Source of the DNA: Longispora fulva
GTDB taxonomy: Bacteria; Actinomycetota; Actinomycetes; Mycobacteriales; Micromonosporaceae
Length of the DNA stretch: 64,000 bases
Assembly: GCF_015751905.1 (NCBI RefSeq)
Contig: NZ_JADOUF010000001.1
Span: 3,224,001-3,288,000, forward strand
Reading direction: 5' to 3'
Shown: in pieces, positions 17,201 through 31,881 of the stretch
How the letters are laid out: every line of letters begins with the position of its first letter
Position numbering within the stretch: the stretch's first letter is position 1
Position numbers and translations under genes: made by a program
Notes under the pieces: model-generated
Seen by the model: only the letters and a program-made list of their open reading frames with translations
Database searches by the model: none
What the model was told of the DNA's origin: nothing

Positions 17201-19159
17201 GCACCGGTGGGGACCGCCTCGACACGGGGCTCCGGAGCGCTCGTGCGGGACGCCTCGACCCAGGGCACCGGCGCGGTCGCGCTGCCCGATCCGGCCGATC
17301 CGTTGCCGCGCTGGGACGGGCCCGGAATCGTCGAGCGGATCGCCGCCGTGGCCGAGGCGCACCCCGACGCGGTCGCCGTCACGGGTGCAGGCGGCGGTCT
17401 CGACTACCGGCGGCTGGTGGACCTGCAACGGGCCACCACCGCGGCGGTCACGGCCGCCGGGATCGCGCCGGGGCAGGCCGTCGGCGTCCTCGCGACCCGC
17501 GACGTCCAGCTGCCGGGGCTGCTGCTCGGGGTACTGGCCAGCGGCGCGCGGTGGGCGGTGCTCGACGCGACCCTGCCGGCGGCCCGGCTGGCCGCGCAGG
17601 TCCGGGCCGCCGGATGCGTGGCACTGCTGGCCTGCCCCGGCGTCACGCCCCCGGCGGAACTCGCCGCGCTGCCGCTGCTGGCTGTCGACGCCGCAGCGGT
17701 CGGGTCCGGCGTGGAGGCCGACGGGCGCGGCTACCTGTCCTTCACCTCCGGCACGACCGGCGAGCCCAAGGCGGTGCTCACCGGGGAACGGCCCCTGGCG
17801 CACTTCCTGGACTGGTACCCGTCGCATTTCGGTCTGGGTCGTGACGACCGGTTCGCGCTGCTCGCCGGCCTCGGGCACGACCCGCTGCTGCGCGACGTGT
17901 TCACGCCCCTGGTCCTGGGCGCGACCCTGCACGTGCCGCCCGGCGACCTGCCCCGCGACCCCGTCCGCCTGGCCGCGTGGCTCGCCGCCGAGGGCGTCAC
18001 CGTCGCACACCTCACCCCGCAGCTGGCCCGGGTCCTCGCGGCGGTGCCCGGCGCGTCCGCCCCGGCGCTGCGACTCATCGCGTGCGGCGGCGACCAGCTG
18101 ACCTACGGCGACGTCGCCCGGCTGCGCGGGTACGCCCCCGCCGCCCGGGTCGTCAACCTGTATGGCACGACGGAGACCCCGCAGGCCCAGGCCCACCACC
18201 AGCCGACCGCCGGACACCCCGCCACCGGCCCGGTGCCGGTCGGCCGGGGCATCGACGGCGTCGCGCTGCTGGTCCTCGGGCCGGCCGGGCAGCCGGCCGG
18301 CATCGGGGAACTCGGCGAGGTCGTCATCCGCAGCCGCCACCTCGCGACCGGATACGTCACCGCCGGGGAACTCGACGACGACCGGAGCCGGTCGCGCTTC
18401 ACCCCGACCCGGCCCAGCGACGCGGAGGACCGCATGTACCAGACGGGTGACCTGGGCCGCTACGGACCCGACGGCGAGGTGGTCCTCGCCGGCCGCGACG
18501 ACGACCAGGTCAAGATCCGCGGCTACCGCCTCGAACTCGGCGAGGTCGAGGCGGCCCTGCTGGCGCACCCCAACGTCCGCACCGCCGCGGTGGTCGCGGA
18601 GACCGAGCAGGGCGAACTCGTGCTGCGCGGCTACGCCGTCCCCACCGCCGCCGGCCTGACCGTCGAGGCGCTCCGCGCGCACCTCGGCACCCTGCTGCCC
18701 GGGCACGCGGTCCCGGCGACGGTGACCCTGCTGCCGGCCCTGCCGCTCACCCCGAACGGCAAGGTCGACCGGTCGGCGCTGCCCCGGCCCACGTCCCGGC
18801 CGGCGGCCAGCGTGGCCGACGCGCCGGCCACGGCCACCGAACGCCTCATCGCCGGCACCTGGTGCGAGGTGCTGGGCCTGCCCCGGGTCGGCACGGCCGA
18901 CAACTTCTTCGAGATCGGCGGCCACTCCCTCGCCATCGCCGCCGTCCAGGCCCGGCTCACCACGCTGCTAGAACGCGACGTCGACATCCTCGACCTGTTC
19001 CGGCACCCGAACATCCGGGCGCTCGGCGCCCACCTCGACGGCACCACCCGTACACCGGGCCTGGACCGCGCGGCGCAACGTGTCGCCGCGCGCCGGGACC
19101 GTACCCGTCGCACAACCACGGTCCGAGCGGCCGGGGACGAGAAAGGCCGTGACGCATGA
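14222..19159 (+). CDS. Nonribosomal peptide synthetase, A-T-C-A-T
   Basis: A 1645-residue bimodular NRPS. A1: residues 1-490, ATP loop YTSGSSGQPKG near 146, last lysine in TSGKVD. T1: Ser527 (GGHSLL). C: about 575-990 with intact HHTVFDG at 704-710. A2: about 1015-1530, FTSGTTGEPKA near 1174. T2: Ser1569. Beginning with an A domain and no C domain marks a loading module. By-eye specificity codes are DVLVLAWCIK (A1, no match known to me) and DPRHICLQAK (A2), whose GHDPLLRDVFTPL core resembles alpha-aminoadipate reductase-like A domains. GTG 14222 overlaps the preceding stop. Its product is passed to the PKS encoded next. Confidence 0.93.
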   Translation: MTGLLCDLVTEQAARTPDAVAVRQWDTTVTYRELVGRAAGLAVALQAHGVGPEVRVGVCGRRVPAMLSAVLGVQLAGGAYVPLDPSHPAGRRALMLADAGITVAVVDDAGAEALAGTGLTLLRVPVDAADEPPVNAATPDNVAYVMYTSGSSGQPKGVVVAHRTAAHFARSTAEIFALGGDCRSIGFAALGFDVSVLDFYPPLSRGGSIAFIPDADRIDATRLQRFLEEHRVTWGVLPPALLPLLHPDRLPDLRHALTAGESPGPDQVARWSAPPDRRFFNWYGPTECSCIVVGTEVTGTWSTTPPIGFPLPDCAAYVLDENLLPCPDGVPGELVIGGPHVVRGYLDRPGLTADRFVPDPFGDVPGARLYRTGDRVVRGPEHGIVHLGRLDRQVKVSGQRVELGEIEAVLRGLPGVAQAVADVTDSVLVAYLTPDDAPDLTALRALCGDRLPGYMIPTRVVRLAALPLNTSGKVDLAALRSHASAPVTGDRAPGTPLEHAVARAWSRVLGVAAPGLDDDFFASGGHSLLAMRLVEAVRADPGRAVTVEDVFVGRTLGGLADRAEKAAAHVDLPVRPGQPPAMSGAQRRVWFVDRLAGDTPAYNIAFAERLHGPVDPAALGRALRAVTARHEVLRWRFPDTAGAPYVAVDPVGPAVPVPVDDAPDPERWLRDQALRHFDLANDALWRVRLLRIGDDGYLLALTVHHTVFDGWSQQLFYRDLAAAYAAELAGDAPQLGALPATFADYVAWQAERERSDAELDWWTARLAGAPTVLDLPRDLPRPAVQTFRGAGTRAPLDATGTVRALAARLGTTPYVVLLAAFAQLLRRLTGEKDLIIGVPVADRGHPAFEPMIGFCVDTVPLRLTVDDTADFAGHVRACAETLTAALARAATPLERIVTALGVERDLTRNPLVQVLFNMYNFAQPRLELPGVTAEPVPAGLPGSLFDLTLYLSENADGWDLQAVYNPDLYHAGRIGALLDSYTRLVGDLVGTPGAPVGTASTRGSGALVRDASTQGTGAVALPDPADPLPRWDGPGIVERIAAVAEAHPDAVAVTGAGGGLDYRRLVDLQRATTAAVTAAGIAPGQAVGVLATRDVQLPGLLLGVLASGARWAVLDATLPAARLAAQVRAAGCVALLACPGVTPPAELAALPLLAVDAAAVGSGVEADGRGYLSFTSGTTGEPKAVLTGERPLAHFLDWYPSHFGLGRDDRFALLAGLGHDPLLRDVFTPLVLGATLHVPPGDLPRDPVRLAAWLAAEGVTVAHLTPQLARVLAAVPGASAPALRLIACGGDQLTYGDVARLRGYAPAARVVNLYGTTETPQAQAHHQPTAGHPATGPVPVGRGIDGVALLVLGPAGQPAGIGELGEVVIRSRHLATGYVTAGELDDDRSRSRFTPTRPSDAEDRMYQTGDLGRYGPDGEVVLAGRDDDQVKIRGYRLELGEVEAALLAHPNVRTAAVVAETEQGELVLRGYAVPTAAGLTVEALRAHLGTLLPGHAVPATVTLLPALPLTPNGKVDRSALPRPTSRPAASVADAPATATERLIAGTWCEVLGLPRVGTADNFFEIGGHSLAIAAVQARLTTLLERDVDILDLFRHPNIRALGAHLDGTTRTPGLDRAAQRVAARRDRTRRTTTVRAAGDEKGRDA

Positions 19160-22100
19160 TCGACGAAGCCGCAGTGGAACCCATCGCCGTCATCGGCATG
19201 GCCTGCCGCCTGCCCGGTGCCGGCTCGCTGGCGCAGTTCTGGCGCAATCTCGTGGAGGGCGTCGACGCGGTCCGCGACTTCACCGTCGAGGAGCAGCGGG
19301 CCCTCGGCGTGTCCGAGGAGGACCTCGACGATCCCGGGTACGTGCGCACGTCGCTCGTCCTCGACGACATGGAGAACTTCGACGCGCAGCTGTTCGGGAT
19401 CTCCCGGCGCGAGGCCGAGCTGCGCGACCCGCAGCACCGGCTGTTCCTGGAGCTGGCGCACACCACCCTGGAGGACGCCGGCTACGACCCGGCCCGCTAC
19501 GACGGCGAGATCGGCGTGTACGGCGGGGTCGGCGCCGACGAGTACCAGTGGCGCAACATCCGCCGCAACCCGGCAGTCATGGACGCCGCCGGCAACCTGT
19601 CGATCCTGACCGGCACGCACCCGGACTACCTCGCCACCCACGCATCGCACAACCTCGGCCTGCGCGGCCCGAGCCTGACCATGCACTCGGCGTGCTCGAC
19701 CACACTGGTCGCGTTCCACATCGCGTGCGAGGCGCTGCGCAACGGCGAGTGCGACATGGCACTGACCGGTGGCGCGTCGATCGAACTCCCGCACGGGCTG
19801 GGCTTCCACTACCACGAGGGCGGCATCCTCGCCGCCGACGGCCGGACCCGCACGTTCGACGCCTCGGCCACCGGCACCCTGTGGGGCAGCGGCGGCGGCG
19901 CGGTGCTCCTCAAGCGGCTGTCGGACGCCCTCGCCGACGGCGACCACATCCGGGCGGTCGTGCGGGGCAGCGCCGTCAACAACGACGGCGCGCACAAGGT
20001 GAGCTTCTCCGCCCCCAGCATGGAGGGCCAGGCGATCGTCGTCGCGCAGGCCCTGGGCGTCGCCGGGGTGGACCCGCGCACGATCACCTACGTCGAGGCG
20101 CACGGCACGGCCACGGCCCTGGGCGACCCGATCGAGGTCAGCGCCCTGTCGAGCGTGTTCGGCCAGGACACCGACGACCTCGGCTGGTGCGGCCTGGGCT
20201 CGGTGAAGACCAACATCGGGCACCTCGGCCCCGTCGCCGGGATCGCCGGCGTGATCAAGACCGTGCTGGCCATCGAACACGGGCTGATCCCCGCGAACCT
20301 GCACTTCGAGCGGCCCAACCCGAAGCTCGCCCTGGAGAACAGCCCGTTCTACGTGAACGCCGCGCTCGCCCGCTGGCAGCCCGAAGGCTTCCCGCGCCGC
20401 GCCGGGGTCAGCTCGTTCGGCATCGGCGGCACCAACGCGCACGCCGTGCTGGAGCAGGCCCCGGCCGCCGGGCCCCGCGCCGGCGACGCGCGCCCGACGC
20501 AACTGGTGCGGATCTCCGCCCGGACCCCGACGGCGTTGACGGCGCTGACCGAGCGGCTCGCCGAGCACCTCGGCGCCCACCCGGACCTGGACCTGGCCGA
20601 TGTGGCGTACACGCTGCGGGTGGGCCGGCGCGATCTGCCGCACCGGCTGGCCGTGACCGCCGGTTCGACCGCCGAGGCCGCCGCGGCGCTCGGGGACCGC
20701 AAGCGCCGGCTGACCGCGACCGGGCCAGCCCAGGCGCACCGGGTGGCGTTCCTCTTCTCCGGCCAGGGCTCGCAGCACGTGGGGATGGGCGCGCAGCTCT
20801 ACAGCACCGAGCCCGTGTTCCGCGCCTCCGTGGACGAATGCCTGCACATCCTCGGCGGGGACCTGGGCCGCGAGCTGCGCGACCTGCTGCTGTCCGGTGA
20901 CGGGGACGCCGCGCGGCTCAACGAGACCGAGGTGACCCAGCCCGCGCTGTTCGTCGTCGAGTACTCGCTGGCGAAGCTGTGGGCGTCGTGGGGCGTCACC
21001 CCGGCCGGCATGATCGGCCACTCGATCGGCGAGTACGTGGCCGCGACCCTCGCCGGCGTGTTCCACCTCGCCGACGCGCTGCGCCTGGTCGCCGCGCGGG
21101 GCCGACTGATGCAGTCCATGCCGGCCGGTGCGATGCTGGCGGTCCGCCTGGACGAGGCCGAGCTGGCCGCGCGCCTGCCCGAGGGGCTGTCGATCGCCAC
21201 GGTCAACGGGCCGGGGGCCTGCGTCGTGGCCGGCCCGACCCCGCTGGTCGAGGAATTCGCAGCGGCACTCGGCGCCGACGGGGTGGGCAGCAAGGCTCTG
21301 CGCACCTCGCACGCCTTCCACTCGCCCATGATGGCGCCGATCCTCGGCGAGTTCCACGAGCTGGTGGCCGGGGTGGAACGGCGCGTGCCGCAGGCGGCGT
21401 TCCTGTCCAACCTCACCGGGGACTGGATCAGCCCGGCGGACGCGACGGACCCGTCCTACTGGGCCCGGCACCTGCGCGAGGCCGTGCGGTTCGGCGACTG
21501 CGTGACCCGGCTGCTCGCCGACGGGGACTGGCTACTCGTGGAGTGCGGGCCGGGCCGGCAGCTGGCCGGACTCGCCCGGATGCACACGCCGAAGGGCGGG
21601 GTCGCACCGCTGGCGAGCCTGCCGGCCCCGGGCGAACCGAAGAGCGACCTGGACACGCTGTACGCGACGGCCGGTCAGCTGTGGGCGTGCGGGGTGGCCC
21701 TCGACGCGTTCGGGGACACCGGTTGCCGGGTGCCGCTGGTGCCGTACCCGTACGAGCGCAAGCGGTACTGGATCGAGCCGACCGTCGCCGACTTCACCGC
21801 CGCGGCCGCCGCGCCGTCGGGTCCGCGCCCGGTCGAGCAGTGGTTCACGGTCCCGGTGTGGCGGCAGCAGCCGCCCACGGCGCCGGGTGCCGCCCCCGAC
21901 CGGGCCCTGGTGTTCGGCGACGACTCCGACCTCGCCGACGGACTGCGCGCCGCGGGGACCGAGGTCGTGCTGGTGCGCCCCGGGCCCGCGTTCGCCAGCA
22001 CCACCGACGGGTACACCGTCCGGCCCGCCGAGGCCGGCGACTACGACCTCCTCGTCGCCGACCTCGCCGCCACCGGCGGGTGGCCGTCGCGGGTGGTGCA

Positions 22101-24603
22101 CGCCTGGGCGCTGTCCGGTCAGACGGCCGCCGGGGACCCGCAGCTCGCCTGGCAGGCCCAGGACCTGGGCTTCTTCAGCCTGCTCCGCCTCGTGCAGGCC
22201 GTGGCCGGCGCGCAGCTGGCCGTGCACGTGGACGTGGTCACCCGCGGCACCCAGGACGTGACCGGCGGGGACGCCACCCGCCCGGAGCACGCGACCGTGG
22301 CCGGGATCGCCAAGGTGGTGCCGCTGGAGTACCCGGCAGTGACGGTTCGCCATCTCGACGTCGCCGACGCCGGCCGCACCGGCGACCTGGTGGCCGAGCT
22401 GTGCCGCGTACCCGCCGGCCCGGTCGCCCTGCGCGCCGGCCGCCGCTGGACGCAGGAGTACGAGCAGGTCACGGTGCCGGCCGCCGAGGGCGGACTGCGC
22501 GAGGCCGGCGTCTACCTGATCACCGGCGGCCTCGGCGGACTCGGCATCACCCTGGCCGAGGACCTGGCCCAGCGGGTCCGGGCCCGGCTCGTCCTGCTGG
22601 CCCGCTCGCCGCTGCCCGCGGAGGAGGAGTGGGACCGGCACCTGGCCATCCACGGCACCGCCGACCGGTCCGGCCGCGCGATCGCCGCGATCCGCCGGAT
22701 GCGGCAGGCCGGCGCGGAGGTACTGGTCCTCGACGCGGACGTGACCGACCCGGCCGACCTGCGGCGGGTGCGCGATCAGACCCTGGCGGCGTACGGGCGG
22801 CTCGACGGGATCGTGCACGCGGCCGGCGTGCCCGGCGGCGGCATGGCAGAGGTGAAGGAACGGGCGGCGGCCGAGGCGGTCCTCGACCCCAAGGTGCGGG
22901 GCACGCTCGCCCTGCACCGGGCGTTCGGCGATCTGGCCCTGGACTTCGTGGCGCTGTTCTCCTCCGTGACCTCGGTGACCGGCGGCTTCGGCCAGGTCGA
23001 CTACTGCGCGGCCAACAGCTTCCTGGACTCCTACGCCCGGGGCGCGCACGGCTGGAACGCCCCGGTCACCGCGCTGAACTGGGGCGGCTGGCTCGAGGTC
23101 GGCATGGCCGCTGAGGTGGCCGCGCCGGCCGGGTTCCGCGCGATGCAGCGCGGCGACCGGGTCACCCCGGTGGACCACCCGGTGATCACCACCCGGCACG
23201 CCCCCGAGGACGGGGAGGTGGCGTGGTGCAGCGGCGTGGTCGCGCCCGACACGCACTGGGTGCTCGACGAGCACCGGATCTCCGGCGTACCCGTCATGCC
23301 CGGCACGGGGCACCTGGAGAACGTCCGGGCGGCCTTCGCCGCCGTCAGCCCGGGTGGGCCCGGTCAGTCCGTGGAGTTGCGCGACGTCGTGTTCGTCCGG
23401 CCGATGGCGGTCGCCGACGGCAGCGGTGCCGAGGTGCACGTCGGCTTCGCCGACAGCGACGACGGCCTGGACTTCCAGGTCAGCAGCGTGAGCGCCGGCG
23501 CGACCGAGGCCCACGTGCGCGGCACCGCCGGCTGGGCCGACGCGGGTCCCGCCCCCACTGTGGACCTGGCGGCGATCCGGTCGCGGTGCCAGCTCGCCGC
23601 GCACGACATCGCACCCGGCGGCGACGCCTCCGGCTCCGGGCTGCTCACGTTCGGCGCGCACTGGCGCAGCCTGCGCCGGGTCGAGGTCGGCCAGGACGAG
23701 CAGTTCGCCGTGCTGGAGCTGTCCGGCGACGCCGCCGCCGACCTGGGCCGGTGGGTCCTGCAGCCGGCCCTGCTCGACGAGGCGACGGCGTTCGGTGTCA
23801 CCGGCGAGGGCCAGTACCTGCCGATGGGCTACGGCCGGCTGCTGGTCCGCGCCGCGCTGCCGGCCCGGATCTACAGCCACCTGCGGCAACGGCCCGGCAC
23901 CAGTGCCGAGATCATCTCCGCGGACCTGTCGCTGTACGACGAGACCGGCCGCGAACTCGTCGCGATCAGCGACTTCGTGCTCCGCCGGATCGACACGGCG
24001 GCGATGACCGACACCGTGCGGCAGGGCGCGCACACCGGCGGGGCCCGCCCCGAGGCCGCGGCGTCCACGGAGACCGGGATCAGCCGGGCCGACGGCGCGG
24101 AGGCGTTCCGCAGGCTGCTCGCGTGCGACCTCGGCCGCCAGGTCGTCGTCACCGCCCAGCCGTTGGCCCAGGTCTTCGCGGGCGTCGCCAGCGTCACCCA
24201 GCAGACCGTCGCCGGCGACCTGGACCCCGTCGTCGGCGAGGCCACCCACCGCGAGGGGTACGTCGCCCCGCGCACCGAACTGGAGACCACCCTGGCCGGG
24301 GTGTGGCGCGAGGTGCTCGGAACCGACGCGGTCGGCGCCGACGACGACTTCTTCGAGCTCGGGGGCAACTCCCTGGTCGCGGTGCAGCTGATCTCCCAGA
24401 TCCGCAAGACGGTCGGGGTCAAGCTGCCGATGCGCAGCCTGTTCGAGACGGCGACCGTCGCCGGCATGGCCGTCCTCGTCCAGGGCCTGCGCGACGTGCC
24501 CCAGGCTGCGGCCCCCGAGGCGGAGACCACCATCCCCCGCCTGCCCAGGCCGCGCGCCGGCCAGAACACCACCACCACCACAACAACCGCGAGGGGGCAG
24601 TGA
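19156..24603 (+). CDS. Type I polyketide synthase, KS-AT-KR-DH-ACP
   Basis: An 1815-residue module that extends the NRPS intermediate by two carbons. KS: residues 8-430, Cys180 in SACSTT, EAHGTAT, KTNIGH. AT: about 530-830, Ser623 in GHSIGEY; HAFH at 719-722 predicts malonyl-CoA. KR: about 1115-1310, NADPH motif GGLGGLG near 1125, Ser in FSSVTSVTG, Tyr1283. DH-like hot-dog region: about 1360-1610, His1373 in [11 protein letters not shown], Asp in [13 protein letters not shown]: Ser1739 in GGNSLV. The KR before DH order is unusual for a modular PKS. The C-terminus ends in seven threonines. ATGA overlap with the NRPS; the stop shares one base with the MbtH start. Confidence 0.93.
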   Translation: MIDEAAVEPIAVIGMACRLPGAGSLAQFWRNLVEGVDAVRDFTVEEQRALGVSEEDLDDPGYVRTSLVLDDMENFDAQLFGISRREAELRDPQHRLFLELAHTTLEDAGYDPARYDGEIGVYGGVGADEYQWRNIRRNPAVMDAAGNLSILTGTHPDYLATHASHNLGLRGPSLTMHSACSTTLVAFHIACEALRNGECDMALTGGASIELPHGLGFHYHEGGILAADGRTRTFDASATGTLWGSGGGAVLLKRLSDALADGDHIRAVVRGSAVNNDGAHKVSFSAPSMEGQAIVVAQALGVAGVDPRTITYVEAHGTATALGDPIEVSALSSVFGQDTDDLGWCGLGSVKTNIGHLGPVAGIAGVIKTVLAIEHGLIPANLHFERPNPKLALENSPFYVNAALARWQPEGFPRRAGVSSFGIGGTNAHAVLEQAPAAGPRAGDARPTQLVRISARTPTALTALTERLAEHLGAHPDLDLADVAYTLRVGRRDLPHRLAVTAGSTAEAAAALGDRKRRLTATGPAQAHRVAFLFSGQGSQHVGMGAQLYSTEPVFRASVDECLHILGGDLGRELRDLLLSGDGDAARLNETEVTQPALFVVEYSLAKLWASWGVTPAGMIGHSIGEYVAATLAGVFHLADALRLVAARGRLMQSMPAGAMLAVRLDEAELAARLPEGLSIATVNGPGACVVAGPTPLVEEFAAALGADGVGSKALRTSHAFHSPMMAPILGEFHELVAGVERRVPQAAFLSNLTGDWISPADATDPSYWARHLREAVRFGDCVTRLLADGDWLLVECGPGRQLAGLARMHTPKGGVAPLASLPAPGEPKSDLDTLYATAGQLWACGVALDAFGDTGCRVPLVPYPYERKRYWIEPTVADFTAAAAAPSGPRPVEQWFTVPVWRQQPPTAPGAAPDRALVFGDDSDLADGLRAAGTEVVLVRPGPAFASTTDGYTVRPAEAGDYDLLVADLAATGGWPSRVVHAWALSGQTAAGDPQLAWQAQDLGFFSLLRLVQAVAGAQLAVHVDVVTRGTQDVTGGDATRPEHATVAGIAKVVPLEYPAVTVRHLDVADAGRTGDLVAELCRVPAGPVALRAGRRWTQEYEQVTVPAAEGGLREAGVYLITGGLGGLGITLAEDLAQRVRARLVLLARSPLPAEEEWDRHLAIHGTADRSGRAIAAIRRMRQAGAEVLVLDADVTDPADLRRVRDQTLAAYGRLDGIVHAAGVPGGGMAEVKERAAAEAVLDPKVRGTLALHRAFGDLALDFVALFSSVTSVTGGFGQVDYCAANSFLDSYARGAHGWNAPVTALNWGGWLEVGMAAEVAAPAGFRAMQRGDRVTPVDHPVITTRHAPEDGEVAWCSGVVAPDTHWVLDEHRISGVPVMPGTGHLENVRAAFAAVSPGGPGQSVELRDVVFVRPMAVADGSGAEVHVGFADSDDGLDFQVSSVSAGATEAHVRGTAGWADAGPAPTVDLAAIRSRCQLAAHDIAPGGDASGSGLLTFGAHWRSLRRVEVGQDEQFAVLELSGDAAADLGRWVLQPALLDEATAFGVTGEGQYLPMGYGRLLVRAALPARIYSHLRQRPGTSAEIISADLSLYDETGRELVAISDFVLRRIDTAAMTDTVRQGAHTGGARPEAAASTETGISRADGAEAFRRLLACDLGRQVVVTAQPLAQVFAGVASVTQQTVAGDLDPVVGEATHREGYVAPRTELETTLAGVWREVLGTDAVGADDDFFELGGNSLVAVQLISQIRKTVGVKLPMRSLFETATVAGMAVLVQGLRDVPQAAAPEAETTIPRLPRPRAGQNTTTTTTTARGQ

Positions 24604-24785
24604 TGCAGGTCGTCATGAACGACGAGGAGCAGTACTCCGTCTGGGCCGAAGGCCGCGAACTCCCGCCCGGCTGGCGCGCCACCGGATTCGCCGGCACCCG
24701 CGAGGAGTGCCTGGCCGAGATCGAGTCGGTGTGGACCGACATGCGGCCGCGCAGCGTGCGGCTGGCGATGGACGGTGCGCGATGA
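24603..24785 (+). CDS. MbtH-like protein
   Basis: A 60-residue MbtH-like protein that binds NRPS adenylation domains and is often needed for their folding and activity. The conserved core is present: [38 protein letters not shown]. The usual tryptophan-proline pair (SVWP) is SVWA here, and it lacks the longer C-terminal tail of many homologues. ATG 24603 shares its A with the PKS stop (TGATG) and has GAGGGGG just upstream. It probably serves the A domains of the three NRPS proteins of this operon. Confidence 0.93.
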   Translation: MQVVMNDEEQYSVWAEGRELPPGWRATGFAGTREECLAEIESVWTDMRPRSVRLAMDGAR

Positions 24786-26391
24786 CGCACACCCAGGACC
24801 TCGACGTGTTCGTCGTGCCGGCCTCCTACGCCCAGGAGCGGGTCTGGTTCGCCAGCCAGATGGCCCAGGACGTGCCGCTGTACCACGTGACGGACAAGAT
24901 CCCACTGCCCTACGCCCTGTCGTTCGAGCAGATCCGCGACGCGATCGCCCTGGTCTGCGAGCGACACGAGACGATGCGCACCTCGTTCCGGGTGGACGAG
25001 GGGGTGCTGATGCAGGTCGTGCACCCGCACGTCGACCTGCCCGTCGCCGAGCTGGACCTGCGGTCGCACCCCAACCCGGCCGGCCGGATCGAGGAGCTGT
25101 ACGCCGATCTGACCAACGTCGAACTGTCCCTCGTCGACCCGCCACTGTGGCGGGCGACGCTCATCCGGCGCGGCGAGACCGACTGGATGATGCTGTTCGT
25201 CGCGCACCACACGCTCATCGACTTCGTCGCCGAGGTGAACCTGCGCACCGAACTGTTCGAGGTGTGCGCCGCCATGGTGGCCGGTCGGGAGGCGGTGCTG
25301 CCGGACCTGCCGATCCAGTACGCCGACCACGCCGTGTGGCAGCGCGACCGGATGGAGGGCGGCCGGCTCGCCGAACTGACGGCCTTCTGGCGCGCGGAAC
25401 TCGCGGACCTGCCGATGGTGCACGGGCTGCCCGCCAGCCGGGCCCGCCCGGCCGACCGGACCTTCGCCGGCGACGACATCGTGTTCCCGCTCGGAGAGAA
25501 GATCATCACGGGGGTACCGGCGCTGGCCCGCACGGCCGGGGCCACCCCGTTCATGGTGATGCTCGCCGGCTACGCGGCCCTCGTGCACCAGCTGTCCGGC
25601 GCGACGGACGTCGTCGTCGGGGTGCCGGTCGCCGGCCGCGACGCGCCCGAGGTGCGGCCCCTGATCGGGATGTTCGTCAACATGGTGGTGTCCCGGGTCG
25701 ACGTGTCCGGCGACCCGACGTTCACCGAGCTGCTCGGCCGGGTCCGCGACCGGCTGCTGACCGCCTGGGACTACCAGGACATGCCGTTCCAGAAGCTGGT
25801 CGAGGTCCTCGGCGCCCACCGCGCTCCGGGCGTGCCGCCCGTGTACCAGCTCGGGTTCAACTACCTGGACCTGGGCTTCAGCGGCCGGGCCGCCGCGGCG
25901 GAGGACGACCTGCTGCTGGAGATCTCCGAGGGCCTGGGCCGGGTGGAGTACAGCACGGACGTGTTCACCGCCGCCGACGCCCAGGCGATCGCCGACGGGT
26001 ACGTGACCCTGATGTCGGCCGTGATCGCCGACCCCACGGCCCGACTGTCCACACTGGCCACCGTCGCCCGGCCGGCCGACCCGGTCGCCGAGACGCCGGC
26101 CGACGAGCAGGCACATGAGTTCGTGGCCCCCCGCACCGCCGCCGAGGAGCTCGTCGCCGAAGTGTGGACCGAGGTCCTCGGCGTGGCCCGGATCGGCGCG
26201 CTGGACAACTTCTTCACCCTCGGCGGGCACTCGCTGCTGGCGCTGCGGGTGATCGCGCGGATCAGCGCCGCCATCGAGATCGACCTGCCGATCCAGGCAT
26301 TCTTCGTCGACACCACGGTGGCCGGGGTCGCCGCGCAGGTGGAGGCCATCTTGTTGCAGGACATGGACGACAACGAAGCCGAAGGGACGCC

Positions 26392-26395
<4 letters not shown>
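24782..26395 (+). CDS. NRPS condensation-carrier didomain (C-T) without A domain
   Basis: A 537-residue protein. The condensation domain spans about residues 10-440, opening with [12 protein letters not shown]; its catalytic motif is HHTLIDF at 142-148, so the usual glycine after Asp147 is phenylalanine. The carrier domain has Ser484 in GGHSLL. No adenylation domain is present, so the carrier must be charged in trans, most simply by the A-T protein encoded at 31878. It would couple the upstream PKS chain to that residue. ATGA overlaps on both sides. The altered HHxxxDG motif may shift the acceptor geometry but keeps the catalytic histidine and aspartate. Confidence 0.9.

Positions 26396-31877
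<5,482 letters not shown>

Positions 31878-31881
<4 letters not shown>

Noticed and set aside
24559-24600. A CRISPR-like or other functional repeat at the ACC/ACA run
   Set aside because: It is a short trinucleotide run inside the PKS coding frame with no spacers.
19156-24603. An enediyne or PUFA-type iterative PKS because KR precedes DH
   Set aside because: There is no internal ACP between AT and KR and no C-terminal phosphopantetheinyl transferase-like domain; the gene sits within an NRPS line.
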